In this document: one piece after another, positions 34,582 to 45,669 of the stretch | How positions within the stretch are numbered: position 1 is the first letter of the stretch | Layout of the letters: every line of letters begins with the position of its first letter | NCBI GenBank assembly: GCA_030998015.1 | Contig: JARWMV010000014.1 | Coordinates: 219,120 to 283,119, forward strand | From: Ceratorhiza oryzae-sativae | Lineage: Eukaryota; Basidiomycota; Agaricomycetes; Cantharellales; Ceratobasidiaceae | Direction of reading: 5' to 3' | DNA length: 64,000 nucleotides | The notes under the pieces: model-generated | What the model was told of the DNA's origin: nothing | Seen by the model: only the letters and a program-made list of their open reading frames with translations | Databases searched by the model: none | Position numbers and translations under genes: made by a program

Positions 34582-36033
34582 TCAAGCAGGGCGGGGTGCC
34601 AAGTCGGAAATGAACGTCGCTTCGTTATAGAACGTGCCCTCCACGGTCGTGGACCCACCAGGGATAATCGACTCTGGGCCGGTCAGAGAAAGCGTGCCGG
34701 GATTGTACCACTGGCAAAGCGGTCAGTACGGCGCACGCGCTAACAAAGCCTACCCACCTGATAGATGTAAGGCTTAGTACCCGCGACATAGTTCACGACC
34801 ATCTTCAACGCATACGGAATCTCGGCCAGGACGTCCACCTTTTGAACCAGCCCCTTGGGAGCCTCTGGTGTGCCCACATCTACCTCCACCTCTGCCTTGA
34901 CATCACCCTCGACGCCTTCTACCCCAGGTCCTTTCCACGTATATCGAATTCGGGTCGGCTGCTTGTATTGAGTCTCTGGGTCCAGGGCTGGAGCGAGATG
35001 AACTGCACGGCTCTGGACGGGAGCATCAATGACAGGGTGCTCGTCAGGCCAAATAGTCTCCCCCGTCACGCAAACCAATTTGCCTCCAACGACGACCCCA
35101 CCAACGCTCACTGTCACACCACCAGAGCCCGCGCCTTGTCGTCCGTACTGGTCCGTTGTCGTGAAATCCATCTGAACGGCACTCACACCATCCTTGCTCT
35201 GGAAATCAGCAAAGTTCCAACGAGCCGCGACGAGGTTCGGGCGCATTCCCTGGATCGCATGCACAAACATCCCAACGCCATTGGCCTCAATCGCTTGTCC
35301 TTTCGTGATAATATGACCCGTGCACTTTGTGCGCGGCCAGAATCGGTGGACAACATAACCATCGGCCTTGGCCGGATCAACTCCAAAGTATGAATCTCCG
35401 CGTCCAACTTTAAACCCAGCGGCACTCGCGGGGCGCGAGAAAACGAGCCCAAGTTGAAGATCATCACCAAGGTTGGCGTTGACGGTGTAATGTTCAGCAA
35501 CGTCGCCGGTGCCAACCCCGTGCGTAACGGTGAACTGGTCCGATTTCGAGGAGCGTTTATCCTTGCCAGGAGGCGGGGTAACGAAACCGGTTATATTGAC
35601 CGATTTCCAGACCTGTTCTTTGGTCTTCGGATTATATATCTTGCACGTAAACTGGATGTTTGGGTACCACATTCTACGACAACACCACTTAGTACATATT
35701 ATCCAGTTTGGGTCGCGAGTCGGACAAGGGTTCCTCGGCGCGCCGAAGTCAGAGCACTTACCCAACAGCGGAATGGATAATCTGGCACATGATGAATGTA
35801 CCATCGTCCAAGAAATGATACCATGTTTGAGTTTCGGTCACGAAACCGCCCGCACACGTCCACTCGAGGTCTTTGGGAGTGAGTTGTCCAAAAAGCTCGT
35901 TCGGAGCGATCTTGGAGGTAACAGGGTGAAAGTTGGGTGCTTTGGGGTCCGTGACGGTTCTAATGCATCCTTAGAGTGGGTCCACAGTCAGATTTAGATT
36001 TGAGTCTCTGGCTTACCCGAATAAACTGAACAT
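34582..36033 (-). CDS. SVF1: Survival factor SVF1
   Basis: SVF1 family protein, in yeast a ceramide carrier between ER and Golgi that also protects against oxidative stress. The start is the ATG at 36031-36033 in a 17-nt first exon (MFSLF), joined by an intron to TVTDPKAPNFHPVTSKIAP, DLEWTCAGGFVTETQTWY, DDGTFIMCQIIHSAVG. The next intron leads to VWYPNIQFTCKIYNPKTKEQ and one long exon: VWKSVNITGFVTPP, EHYTVNANLGDDLQLGLVF, GYVVHRFWPRTKCTGHI, MFVHAIQGMRPNLVAARWN, AVQMDFTTTDQYG. The last exon reads YQWYNPGTLSLTGPESIIPG and ends EATFISDLAPRPA before the stop at 34582-34584. The length and all regions are those of a complete SVF1. Confidence 0.93.
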
Positions 36034-36391
36034 GGCTGCTGGTGGTGGGAGAGTGAAGCCCGCTTGCCGAAGGGGCGAGGACAGATGAAGGGAGATGTGA
36101 GCGTGCGAAACAGCCAATCGCACGTGACCTTACTTAAGCATTTACCCCAAGCTATTTGCATGGGTGAGTCGCTCAGTGTCACAAAGCAGCCGCACACTAT
36201 ATTCCAATCGTCCTAAGTACATAGAAACACATTGATTTAATCGAAGCTGCCTCGCTAATATGCGCACGTTGAGAAGGGGGGCACGGTGCCATATAGTGAA
36301 TTGTTCATATACCAGTCCAATCCCATTCGGAGGAACTTTAGAGGAGAAAGGGTACCAGAGGTAAACAGAATAGAACCCCCGAGAAAAACTG

Positions 36392-39272
36392 TTAATGCTC
36401 TCGGTAATATACATGCTCGTGTTCCTCTTCAACGCTATGGTATGCTGCGTTGAAGTTTGGATCATAGGGCAGCGGCAACATGTAGGGGTTGCTCGCAAAT
36501 TGGCTACCCGACGGCATCCCCATGAGGGGTTGTTGGTGTAGTTCGTGAAGATCTGGAAACTGCAGTGGCGGGACCTGAACCGGGAGTGAATACCCTAATT
36601 CTAGGTTAGGGTCTTGCTGAGCAATAAAATCGCGGAACATTTGGGGAAGAATCTGGTGGGAGAGCCTGTACCGTAGCTGCCGGGGGGAGCATAGGGGTTG
36701 CCGGGTAATTGAGCTTGGTGGTTTAATGGTGAAGAGACTTCGCTAGACGCCTGAAGTTGCCGGGGAGTATATCCCCTAGAACGGAAAAATACGGTTAAGC
36801 CGGACTTGACCAACAGATCGATTCGCCAACTTACTCTTGTGCAAACATACCCCCAGTCTGCTCCTCAACAAGCGCTCGAGATGGGATGCAGAAATATTCG
36901 CCGACTCCCACGTTTGAGATGCGGCACGCAGCGCATAGATGCACTTTCGAGTAGCGTCATGCGCATCCATGCGCTTCTTGACTGCTAGTGCGGACAAGTA
37001 GCGGCTTGGACAAGCAGAGTAGCACCGGCCATAAAGACAGTCTATAGGAATGTCATGTTAACCGCACAAGATTTTTAGACTAGACTCACTCACCTGAAGC
37101 ATGTTCAAGGGGAAGAATTTCATGCCATGGCATTGATCAAATAGGGTCACAAGCTGACTATTTTCGTCGCGGCACGATCACAGAACTTGACGGAAAGATC
37201 CATGAAAGATGTTGGTGGAAGCTCTGTAGACGCGTGTGACGCGGGTCGCTGAGTACGGGCGTAGAATGGTCGATGTAAAAGCATAAGTAGCCACCAATAC
37301 GCAATATTCAGAACAATCACGTGGGGTAATGGTCGTGTGCTTGATCGTGACGAGACCAACAAGTCTTCAGGCAAGCTGTTGTACCAAGTATCGAGTAAAA
37401 GGCTAAGCGTATATATAGTGAAGTTGAAAAAGGATAATGTCGAAAGAAACAACGCACTTGATTTGTGAGACACTCTCTTCTCTGCACCTCTCCAGTTTTG
37501 CCTTCCTTGAGAATATCTACATCCAGGCATACTGTTACTACTCAAGCCCTGCGTGAAGCGTAAAAAATCTACACTGCGTCCATAATACGAAGTCCAATGA
37601 GCATTAATTTGCAGGTTTCGAGAAAGACTAGAGTGCCATTGTTCGGCTGGTGCTTTTCAGATTCGATTGGCTACGTGGGTCACCTAGCCAAGGGAGCTGG
37701 TCTAAGCTGGGGATCGACTTGAGGTAATCAACATTGAGATGACGAGGGGGTACATCAAAGTCCCTCCCATAGTCCAGCGACTATGGCTATTTTGTAAGTG
37801 CAAGCAGCAATATGAAATGGCGAGCCCACCATGATCTTGTCTGAATAAACACTCAATAGGCAGTAAAACGAACGCTCAAACGTGGCCTACCTTGGCAAAA
37901 GGTAGTCCAAAACTGCCAGTCCCGTTGAATTAACTCTGTTCTAGTAATCAACTTCTTCTCGACCCATGCCTTTCCGTCGATGCACAAACCAACTTCGGAT
38001 AAATTTCGGTGAGTACAAACAGCCTTGAGAAGTGTTGGCAGCCTTACGTGCGCGAGTCATCCGACAGCTCATGCCTACCCGCTCCTCTTAGGACATCGAC
38101 GGTATAAAGGTAGGAGATTTTGGACTCACCGGCAAACAAATATGCCACCCTCGCTCTCCGTTAGCCGCATGATGATCAGACAGTAATGCTAGCGCTTGAA
38201 CGGCGCTGAGGGTCGGACGCTTCGCATTCGCTCTCGAGGAACTGTTTGGCATAAGAAGCGAATTTATTCCGCGTCTCTTTTGATCTAATGGCCGGGTTAT
38301 CGGAAAATACTGCGGCTACGGACATAATTGCAGAGTGAAGAAATGGTGTGTAGCTCAAACAGCGGGCGGGTTGGGATAATGGCGGCTGCATGTGTTCTGG
38401 TACAAGGAGAAGCAGCATGTCGTGAAGGAATAGCTCGCGGACCACTGGGCGCAGCCAATAGCTATAAAGTTGAAGAAACGATCGAGGATAGTATCATGCT
38501 CGAACCGAGTGAGCTCAACGTCCCCGAGCTTGGGGAGGTCCCGGTCCCACTGGCACATTTCAGACAGCTGGACTTCGCGTGGTTGGAGGTGGAGGGGAAT
38601 GGAGCGGTCCATACGAAATACAAATTGGTACGTCATACTTGATTCTGGTGTAGCGCGGTCCTCCTGTTCGTCCTTGTCGCTGGGGAATGTCGACCACATT
38701 GATGTCGGCCCGCTAGCGCTTATGCTTCCTTCTTGCACCTGAAACCAGCGGATCAGAGTGGTCAGAAAGAAACTAATAGGAGGCAAACCATCAGTAAAGA
38801 TTTGTTTGGGTGCTCGTCCTCGATTTTTATGTTTTGTAGTGCCGCCGTCTCCGGATTGCTAGAAGTTGTGGAAGGAGCAAGACTCGCCCGCTGACCGGAC
38901 CCTTCTGAGCCCTGGTTTCGAACCTGGCCGAGCTCTGTTTCAAGCTCGCGTATGCGAACACGCAGACTTTCTACGAGCTGCTTTGTCGCAGGGCGGCGAG
39001 CATCCTCTTCCTGACTCCATGTGCACTGCGAAGATGAGGTCAGAGTCGATGACGAGCAGTTATGAAATCGGAACGTCGATCACCTCATGTCCCTATAGGC
39101 CGGGATGTCAGTCGCAGACAGATGGGAGACAGTGCTAAGAACATACATAAAACGAGCAAGTTCCACACACCGGATGTACGCCGTCGCATCTGCATCTCCT
39201 TCGACGGCATCCGTTGCACGCTTTCGTGGCATGATGACCACGGCGCTTGGCGGGGACAGAGCTAGTAGCCAT
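36392..39272 (-). CDS. Zn2Cys6 transcription factor with fungal-specific (MHR) domain
   Basis: Nuclear DNA-binding regulator. Start ATG at 39270-39272 (MATSSVPAKRRG). The zinc cluster is ACNGCRRRRCRCDG, HPVCGTCSFY, and after an intron CTWSQEEDARR: C-x2-C-x6-C-x6-C-x2-C spacing fits, with an extra Cys inside the basic run. A coiled coil follows (VESLRVRIRELETELGQV). The middle homology region begins with ILDRFFNFIA and has LLVPEHMQPPLSQPARCLSY, FLHSAIMSVAAVFSDNPAI, ARKAANTSQGC, LCIDGKAWVEKKLITRTEL, YGRDFDVPPRHLNVDYL, LNIAYWWLLMLLHRPFYA, FCDRAATKIVSLVTLFDQ. The C-terminus is Pro/Gln-rich (HELHQQPLMGMPSG), ending YYREH at 36392-36394. Divergent from the alcohol dehydrogenase gene, which it might control; that is speculation. 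Confidence 0.87.
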
Positions 39273-39855
39273 ACTTTAGCAATAGCTGCGGAAGCCTGGA
39301 ATCAAGGCCCGTAGCAGCGGGTTGGAACTAGTCAGCAGAGTGTGGACTACTCACTCTCGTGGTCTTTGCGCCGGCATGAATTGAGTCAACTCCACACTTG
39401 ATATAGTTAACCCTATCACGGCACGAGTGCCGATGACGTAACCAAAAAATATTGAATCTGCGAATCTCCTGAACCAATTCCGGTCCCGCGCTCTGCCACG
39501 GCTGGGCTCACCCCGCGGTCCCCTGCCCACGGGCGCCGTATAAATCCCATGCCCGAGTGTTGCTTACCCCGTGTTCCAGACGTGGAAGTCAGGTGGAGGC
39601 GAACGTAGGGTGCGATCGACAGCCATTTTCAACTAGACATGACGCATATATATGACGGATTTCAGCAAGCCACCGATCGGCAGTCGCTGTGGTTAATGCG
39701 TAGGCCGACGTCAGAATTTTAGTGACATCAGACATGTTCTAGCCTGGAATGTGACCCGCGGCGGATTGGTTAAAAGGTGGGTGTCGCCACCATAGCGTCC
39801 CAGCATTCGCCATCCCCGTTTAAGCCTAGTAATTCGAAACACCTGCTGAGCCATC
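39273..39855. promoter_or_regulatory. Shared upstream region of the Zn2Cys6 factor and the dehydrogenase
   Basis: 583 bp between divergent start codons. GC-rich in its middle part (about 39480-39545). Expected to hold both promoters. I did not find a convincing paired CGG palindrome by eye. Confidence 0.45.
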
Positions 39856-41410
39856 ATGTCCACCAACATTCAATTCAAAGGTTACGCCATCACAGACAAG
39901 AATCAGTGGGTGAGTCGTCTGCCTCCAGCTGTGCTGGCGGTTCTTGAACCGGTCACTCCAGAGCGACCTAAAGGTCAACGAGATTATGCCCAAAAAGTGG
40001 GAGGAAGAAGACATTGACATTGCCATCACTCACTGCGGGTGCGCATCTAAGCCACGATATTTTTCTATTAACCTAAAATACCCCAGTGTCTGCGGGTCTG
40101 ACATTCATACTCTGACCAACGGGTGGGGCAACCTCGAACACCTACCACTTGTCGTCGGGTGAGTATTATTTAAGAATCGTGATTTTGAAAAAACTAAAAT
40201 ACGATCAACAGACACGAAATCGTGGGCAAGGTGGTCCGCGTTGGGTCTGTCGCTGCCGAGAAGGCTGGCTTCAAGATCGGCGACCGTGTCGGCGTTGGCG
40301 CTCATATCGCAAGCTGTGGTGAATGCCGTGCCTGCAAGACCGACAACGAAAACTACTGTCCAAAGGGCCTCGATACTTATGTGAGGGCAATACGCAGCAA
40401 TTTGATCGATATATGCTAACAATCAAATGTTGTGCAGAATGCACTGTACCCTGACGGTACCCTCGCCCAAGGTGGATTTAGCACTGCGATTCGTGCGAAC
40501 CACCGATTCGTATTCCCCGTCCCTGAGAAGATTAAGTCAGAGCATGCGGCGAGCATGATGGCAAGTTGTCATTTTTCTTAGCCGTTATCGTGCTCATGGG
40601 ATTTGAACAGTGCGCCGGATTGACCGTCTTCTCACCGCTCGTCCGCAACGGTTGTGGACCTGGCAAGAAGGTCGGCATTGTGGGACTTGGCGGCCTGGTA
40701 AGGAATCCGCTTTAACTGGTACATTTAGTAACCTGCATACCTAGGGCCACTATGCTGTGATGTTTGCGAAAGCGCTTGGCGCAGAGGTTTATGTCCTCTC
40801 CCACAGCGATCACAAGGAGGCCGATGCGAAGAAGCTTGGGGCGGACCACTTTATTGTCACCACAAAGCAGGTGCGTATGCCAAGCACTCTACCAAATCAT
40901 GGTCTAATGCAACGTTGGTGTTCTAGGAGAACATGGAAAAGCTCCAGTACTCACTTGACCTTATCATCTCGACTGTAGACGTGACCGAGGGTTATCCCCT
41001 CAAGGACTTTTTGTCGTACGTACTAAATCCAAATGGGCCTTCCCATAAACTAATTGCATGCTTTCAGTCTCCTTTTCGTCAACGGCACATTTATCAACGT
41101 CGGTATTCCCGATTCCCCTCTTCCCCAAATCGGGCCCTTCGATATTGTAGCCAATGGATGCCGTCTCGGGGGATCCCTCATTGGATCGAAGAAGGAGGCC
41201 ATTCAAATGCTGGTACGTCTTTTTGAACCTGAACCTGACTCATTTTTAACCCTTTTTGTTGGTGGGTAGGAAATTGCTGCTGAGAAAGACCTCGAGCCGA
41301 TGATTGAGCTGTTCCCGATGAGCAAGGTCAAGGAGGCCGTGGAAGGAATGAAGGCCGGCAAGGCGAGGTATCGCTACGTGCTCGTACAGGATTTCACCCC
41401 TACTGCATAA
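39856..41410 (+). CDS. Zinc-dependent, NADP-type alcohol dehydrogenase (cinnamyl-alcohol type)
   Basis: Medium-chain dehydrogenase/reductase of the ADH6/CAD group, which interconverts aldehydes and alcohols. Start ATG at 39856 (MSTNIQFKGYAITDKNQW). After short introns: VCGSDIHTLTNGWGN (catalytic zinc Cys and Ser), LPLVVGHEIVGKVVRVG (zinc His, Glu), DRVGVGAHIASCGECRACKT and NYCPKGLDTY (the four structural-zinc Cys), GGFSTAIRANHRFVFPVP, the dinucleotide fold KVGIVGLGGLGHYAVMFAKA and VYVLSHSDHKEADA (Ser after the second strand favours NADP), then GTFINVGIPDSPLPQIG, GGSLIGSKKEAIQML, and the end RYRYVLVQDFTPTA with TAA at 41408-41410. About eight introns. All zinc ligands seem present, so it should be active. 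Confidence 0.93.
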
Positions 41411-42204
41411 ACAAGTTCGCTAATAGAATCAATGAACTCTTTTAATCATGTACCTAATTTTATAATAATTAGATTGAATAAATGCAGCAATTCGGTTGAC
41501 CCTCAAAACCACATTGGTCCCGTGGATGGCCCAAAAAGGAGGGGGGGGGGACGGAGTTTATCCAACTGGGAAGGTAGGAAGCAATGGATAGGAAGGCGGG
41601 AACTATTTATATCCTATCCTCGACTCGGCAACGCCAGATTTTGTCCTTCCATTAAATGTCTGCTTTCAAGCAATGAGTGAATAATTTCCTCTCTAACCCC
41701 GGTGAAGAGTCCGAAAGCGGTTCATTTGTATTCGCGGTCTCGAAACCGTTCCTAACAATGGGATGTTCAATGGAGAATTATTCGATCGAGTATTTGCGTA
41801 TCAGTCACCTTCCTCCAAGGTGATTTGGACATTTGAAGTTGGGTACTCGCCAGCGAGTCTACGAGGATGATGTTTATGGTTTCGGACCCCTCAGGTATTG
41901 GCGAATTTATATCCTTTCGGCATACGCCCCAACGGTTCAAGTGGCCATCTAACGATTCAAAATGCATTAATTTTTTTATGCGGAAATATCGTATTGCCTA
42001 GCAGCTCAGTGGTTGGACGAACTACAGCTCCCATAGCATATTGGACCACGTCTCCGATCGCCGGGTATTCGCTGCCTTTCTTGGGTTTAGTAACATTGAG
42101 AACACAGTAGTGTCCTTTGAATTTATATGGCATATGTTTTCCTACTATTTCATTGATGTACCCAGAGCTTCATAGTCCTGAGACACAAGGAGGGCTAGCC
42201 ACGA
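41411..42204. other. No gene seen; 5' flank of the LINE fragment
   Basis: AT-rich, with a G run at 41541-41550. Possibly contains older, unrecognisable repeat sequence upstream of the LINE end. Confidence 0.4.
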
Positions 42205-42601
42205 GGTAGTCGTATCCCGTGAGCGACGACACCACCCTTCAGACGATCAAACACGTTCTCCGAGACTGCCCCCTCTACTCGGAGTCGCGCTGGCTCCAAC
42301 GTAAAGGCTCCCCCTCTATAGAATTGGCTAAAGTTTTTGGCACGATGAAGGGCCTTTGGGCTCTTGTCGATTTTCTCAGGACTCTGGCGCTTTCCGCTTC
42401 CTCCGTGACCGTCTCGCTAGTTAGTTTTCTGTTGTTTTTGTGCCTCCTCGTGACCGCTCTCTGTCTTTAGTACGCCTTCGGGCCGTTTGACCTCTGTCCC
42501 CCGTTCCGCCCTCTGTGCGCCGTTCTCTGCTCTCTCGGACGTGGTGTTTGTTTTTCTCATGACCGGTTCGTGTAGGTCTCTAAATATGTATGCAAAAAAA
42601 A
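42205..42601 (+). mobile_element. 5'-truncated non-LTR retrotransposon (LINE) 3' end
   Basis: The translated part VSDDTTLQTIKHVLRDCPLY, then AKVFGTMKGLWALVDFLRT, is the end of the RNase H/C-terminal region found after reverse transcriptases of I/Tad-like LINEs (TxxHVLxxCPLY, then GxxxGLxxLxxFLxxT). It is followed by a T/C-rich 3' UTR-like stretch and an A run at 42594-42601, which fits a poly(A) tail. Everything upstream of the C-terminal ~60 codons is missing, as in a typical 5'-truncated insertion. The exact 5' end and target-site duplication are not determined. Confidence 0.65.
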
Positions 42602-42733
42602 GGTATATCCCCGTGACACGTTCCCGCCCCTCCCTGCACTTACCTAAGCCTTAATCTCTTCCCCAAGCTTCCGAACTTGCCAAATAGCCTCGATAACGGG
42701 CTTGTGCGCCAGCGCGCATTTCTCATCTCGACG

Positions 42734-44128
42734 ATGACGCCCACGCCACGTACATTTATCCTCGGCGCGCTCTCGCTCGTCTCGCTCTACCTCCTTCTCC
42801 ACCTTCCTTCTGGTTCGCCTCCAGCTCCTGGCTCCTCATCCCCACATGAGTCTCCAATCAAAGACCAGTTCACACGGAAGATTGTAGCGGTCGGGGACCT
42901 CCACGGCGACATAATCAACATGAAAAAGGTCTTGACTATGGCGGGTGTGATCAACAGCGCTGGGAATTGGAGTGGAAACGTGGATTTTTTCGTCCAGACT
43001 GGGGATATGATTGGCGAGTACACTTGTAACGTGTGAGGGTCGAGGCTATTGCTGAGGCCACGTCGTACAGACAGGGGAGACGATACACTAGAGATGTACG
43101 AGCTCATGGACAAGCTGAGGGAACAGGCGGTTTCAGTCGGCGGGCAAGTGCTTAGCCATCTAGGCAATCACGAGGTGAGCTGGATTCTACGCAAAACTGA
43201 ACAGCTATTTACATTGTTTATGTCATTGCCAGTTTATGAACGCGATCGGGGATTGGCGATACGTCCCCCCGTCTGAGATCCAAACGTTTGGTGGTGTTGC
43301 AGCTCGTCAAAAGATGCTCAGTTCAGGCTGGGTCGGCAAATCCTGGCGCGCCAACTATACCGTCACATCCCGCTTGCCTCTGCATCCTTCTCTGGGGCCA
43401 CCCAACACAGACTATGACCCCCATGAACCACCCAATCCGCTCTCGCACGCGGCATACGCCTTTCTTCACGGTGGTCTCGCTCCGACGTTTTCGAACCTGA
43501 CGCCGTACCCGTCTGCGATCAACGCCCTCGGCAAGAGTTTATTAAAACGCCTCCAGGATCGTGTTCAACCTCCCCCTCATCCGCCAAACCCGTATCCTGG
43601 CCTGCCAGACTCTGCGACACAGGCTGAGCACGAGCTGTATGGAGCCGATGGGCCGAGTGTGGTACCGAGGATGGGCGATGGAACCGGATACGTTTGTGTG
43701 TCCGGCTGTGGAGGGTGTATTAGCTAAAACTGGCGTGCGAAGGATGATTATGGGCCATACTCCAAACTTCGAGGTGAGTCCAGGGCAGGGTCGGGTGCCG
43801 CCAGGGCTGCGGTTGGCCAGCTGCGGCTAAAATGTGTAGCAAAGAGCTGTCACTGACGGGTCGTCCTAGCATATGGTGTCCCGCTGTGGCGGCAAGATTA
43901 TCATTATCGATACGGGTATGTTCCGTCCCTTGCTGTTAGGGTTACTCAGCCCGGGCTTAATGCCCGCTTGTCCTTCTAGGTATATCTAAGGCGTACGGAG
44001 GAGTTCTCTCGGCACTGTCGATTACCTATACGCTCACACCGCAACCATCGACACGGTTTGCGTCTGTAGCGAACGCAAGAACATGGAAAGAGCATGAGTT
44101 ATTAAAGCAGTGTACGAGAACAAGGTAG
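42734..44128 (+). CDS. Calcineurin-like metallophosphatase, membrane-anchored (Shewanella-like PPP group)
   Basis: Start ATG at 42734. Residues 7-24 form a hydrophobic signal-anchor (LGALSLVSLYLLLHLPSG). The metal-binding motifs of the PPP fold follow: IVAVGDLHGDIINMKKVL, FFVQTGDMIDRGDD (joined across an intron), LSHLGNHEFMNAIGDWRY, HAAYAFLHGGLAPTFSN, LWYRGWA-like VWYRGWAMEPDTF, RMIMGHTPNFE, and IIIIDTGISKAYGGVLSAL. This set, with RGWA and IDTGIS, is that of Shewanella-like protein phosphatases. The intron 43014-43070 must start with GC to give the Asp of DRG. A one-base frame change lies near 43657 between GADGP and VWYRG. The end is ELLKQCTRTR with TAG at 44126-44128. Substrate unknown. Confidence 0.85.
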
Positions 44129-44449
44129 ATGTACTTGTCGATAGCACTCGGGAGGTTCGGGGAGCGTTTTAAGTTTGGATGGAATGCTTAATGGGGGATT
44201 TACCGGTTTTCTTTGCCCGCTTTGTCGCTTTTGCTGTGCACTGTAGCATTATGTTGCGTATCATATCATAAATATCCACGCTAGGACGAGGCTGAATGCG
44301 GTTGCAAGGGCCAGGGCGGTGCCAGGGGTTGCTACGGTCGGACCCGACGTCAGGGTGTGGTTGCTGACCATGTTGGCGCTGTGTGTTCCTTTTGGCCATC
44401 GAGTACATAGTGCGGGCTGGACTTGGCGAGGACACCACCACTGTCCCCA

Positions 44450-45518
44450 ATGGATGCCCCGCGTGTGCTGCGCTGCCTCCACAGCGGGCCATTCAAGCTG
44501 CTGCTCGTCGCCGTGTTCGCATGGCTAGGTAAGCGCCGTGTCCAACGCGTCTCCCGTCGCTCACGCCGTCCCAGGCCTCTTTACTCTCTTCGTCTCCTCG
44601 AGTCTCCTCCTGCACGCACACGAGTTCCAGCATCCGACGGGCATCATACCCAGCGGCGTGGTCGAGGAGCGCGTCTTTTCGTATGTTCATCCCCTATGTT
44701 TTTCCCCCGCAACCCGAGATTAACACACCCCCGCACACAGTGTCGCTGCGCTCAAGTCATTCCCCCTTAGCGCACATAACCGACAGGTGCTCTACTCCCT
44801 CGACCCGTCGAGCCATCTCGACGTCTCGTTCGATACCACCAGCCCCGCAGGACCCACCATCAACCGTCAAGCGCCCAACAGTTACTACCACAACTCGACG
44901 ATCTCTCGGCTCCTGGTATCCGTCCATCCCGTTTCGCCATGGGACACCTTTGGACTCAATTCGGCCGACGCCGTCGCGCTCAACAGCATGATGTATAGCC
45001 TGGATCGATGGCAAGACCGCCTGACGATCTACAGCTGGCCCGTCGAAAAGACGCCCGGACGACAGACCATCAAACTGTCGCTGTCGGACACGTTTGCACC
45101 TGGCGACGAGTTTGCCACCGTCGTCCGGACACGGATCCGTGCCTCGCCCGATTCTTGGCTCATCGTCCTTGCTCCCAGCACTCATGCGAGCGCGTCGACG
45201 CGGGCGCTTCCTATCCAACGTACGCTTGTGCTCTTCCTCTGGCCTGTGCTCTTCCACCACTATCTCGGTGAGGGCGGGATGGCGGGCGTCGTCATGCTGT
45301 GGGTATGCTTGATGACCAGCGGTTATGCGTGCCTAACCGTCATGGTTGCACAATGGACGGTACGCTCAGCGCATATCGAGGGCGGAGAGGAACGAAGAGG
45401 TCAAGGCGCTGCATTGCGCTGGGAGGAGGAAGGCTGGGCGATCATGAACGCCGTGGGAGAGTCGTCTACGCGTCGATCAGAAGAGGACGCTGACCCTCGG
45501 CTGAAAAACCTGGTATAA
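44450..45518 (+). CDS. Membrane glycoprotein of unknown function
   Basis: I infer a start at ATG 44450 (MDAPRVLRCLHSGPFKL) with a signal-anchor LLLVAVFAWLG running through an intron into LFTLFVSSSLLLHAHEF. A second intron leads to the main exon: VAALKSFPLSAHNRQVLYSL, SYYHNSTISRLLVSVHPV, SPWDTFGLNSADAVAL, LDRWQDRLTIYSWPVEKT, IKLSLSDTFAPGDEFATV. Near the C-terminus two hydrophobic segments (TLVLFLWPVLFHHYL and MAGVVMLWVCLMTSGYACL) suggest transmembrane helices, then a charged tail RWEEEGWAIMNAVGESS to the stop at 45516-45518. Frame and splice sites agree well, so this is a real gene. I do not recognise the family. Confidence 0.7.
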
Positions 45519-45669
45519 GCCCGTATCTCAATTTCGATGTAAATTCTTGGTGTCATTTGTCTAATCGCTATTACGGACCGCTGCAACCCTTCCCATCGTT
45601 TCCCTGTCTTTATTGGTCCTTTCTTGAAATTGATTATTCATACAGATATATACCATCTCATCGCCCCAT

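Noticed and set aside
38900..38940. GGTTTCGAACC sequence resembling a tRNA T-arm
   Set aside because: It lies inside coding sequence of the Zn2Cys6 factor and no cloverleaf can be formed.
36392..41410. Secondary-metabolite cluster around the Zn2Cys6 factor
   Set aside because: No polyketide synthase, peptide synthetase or terpene cyclase nearby; neighbours are SVF1, OMA1 and a phosphatase.
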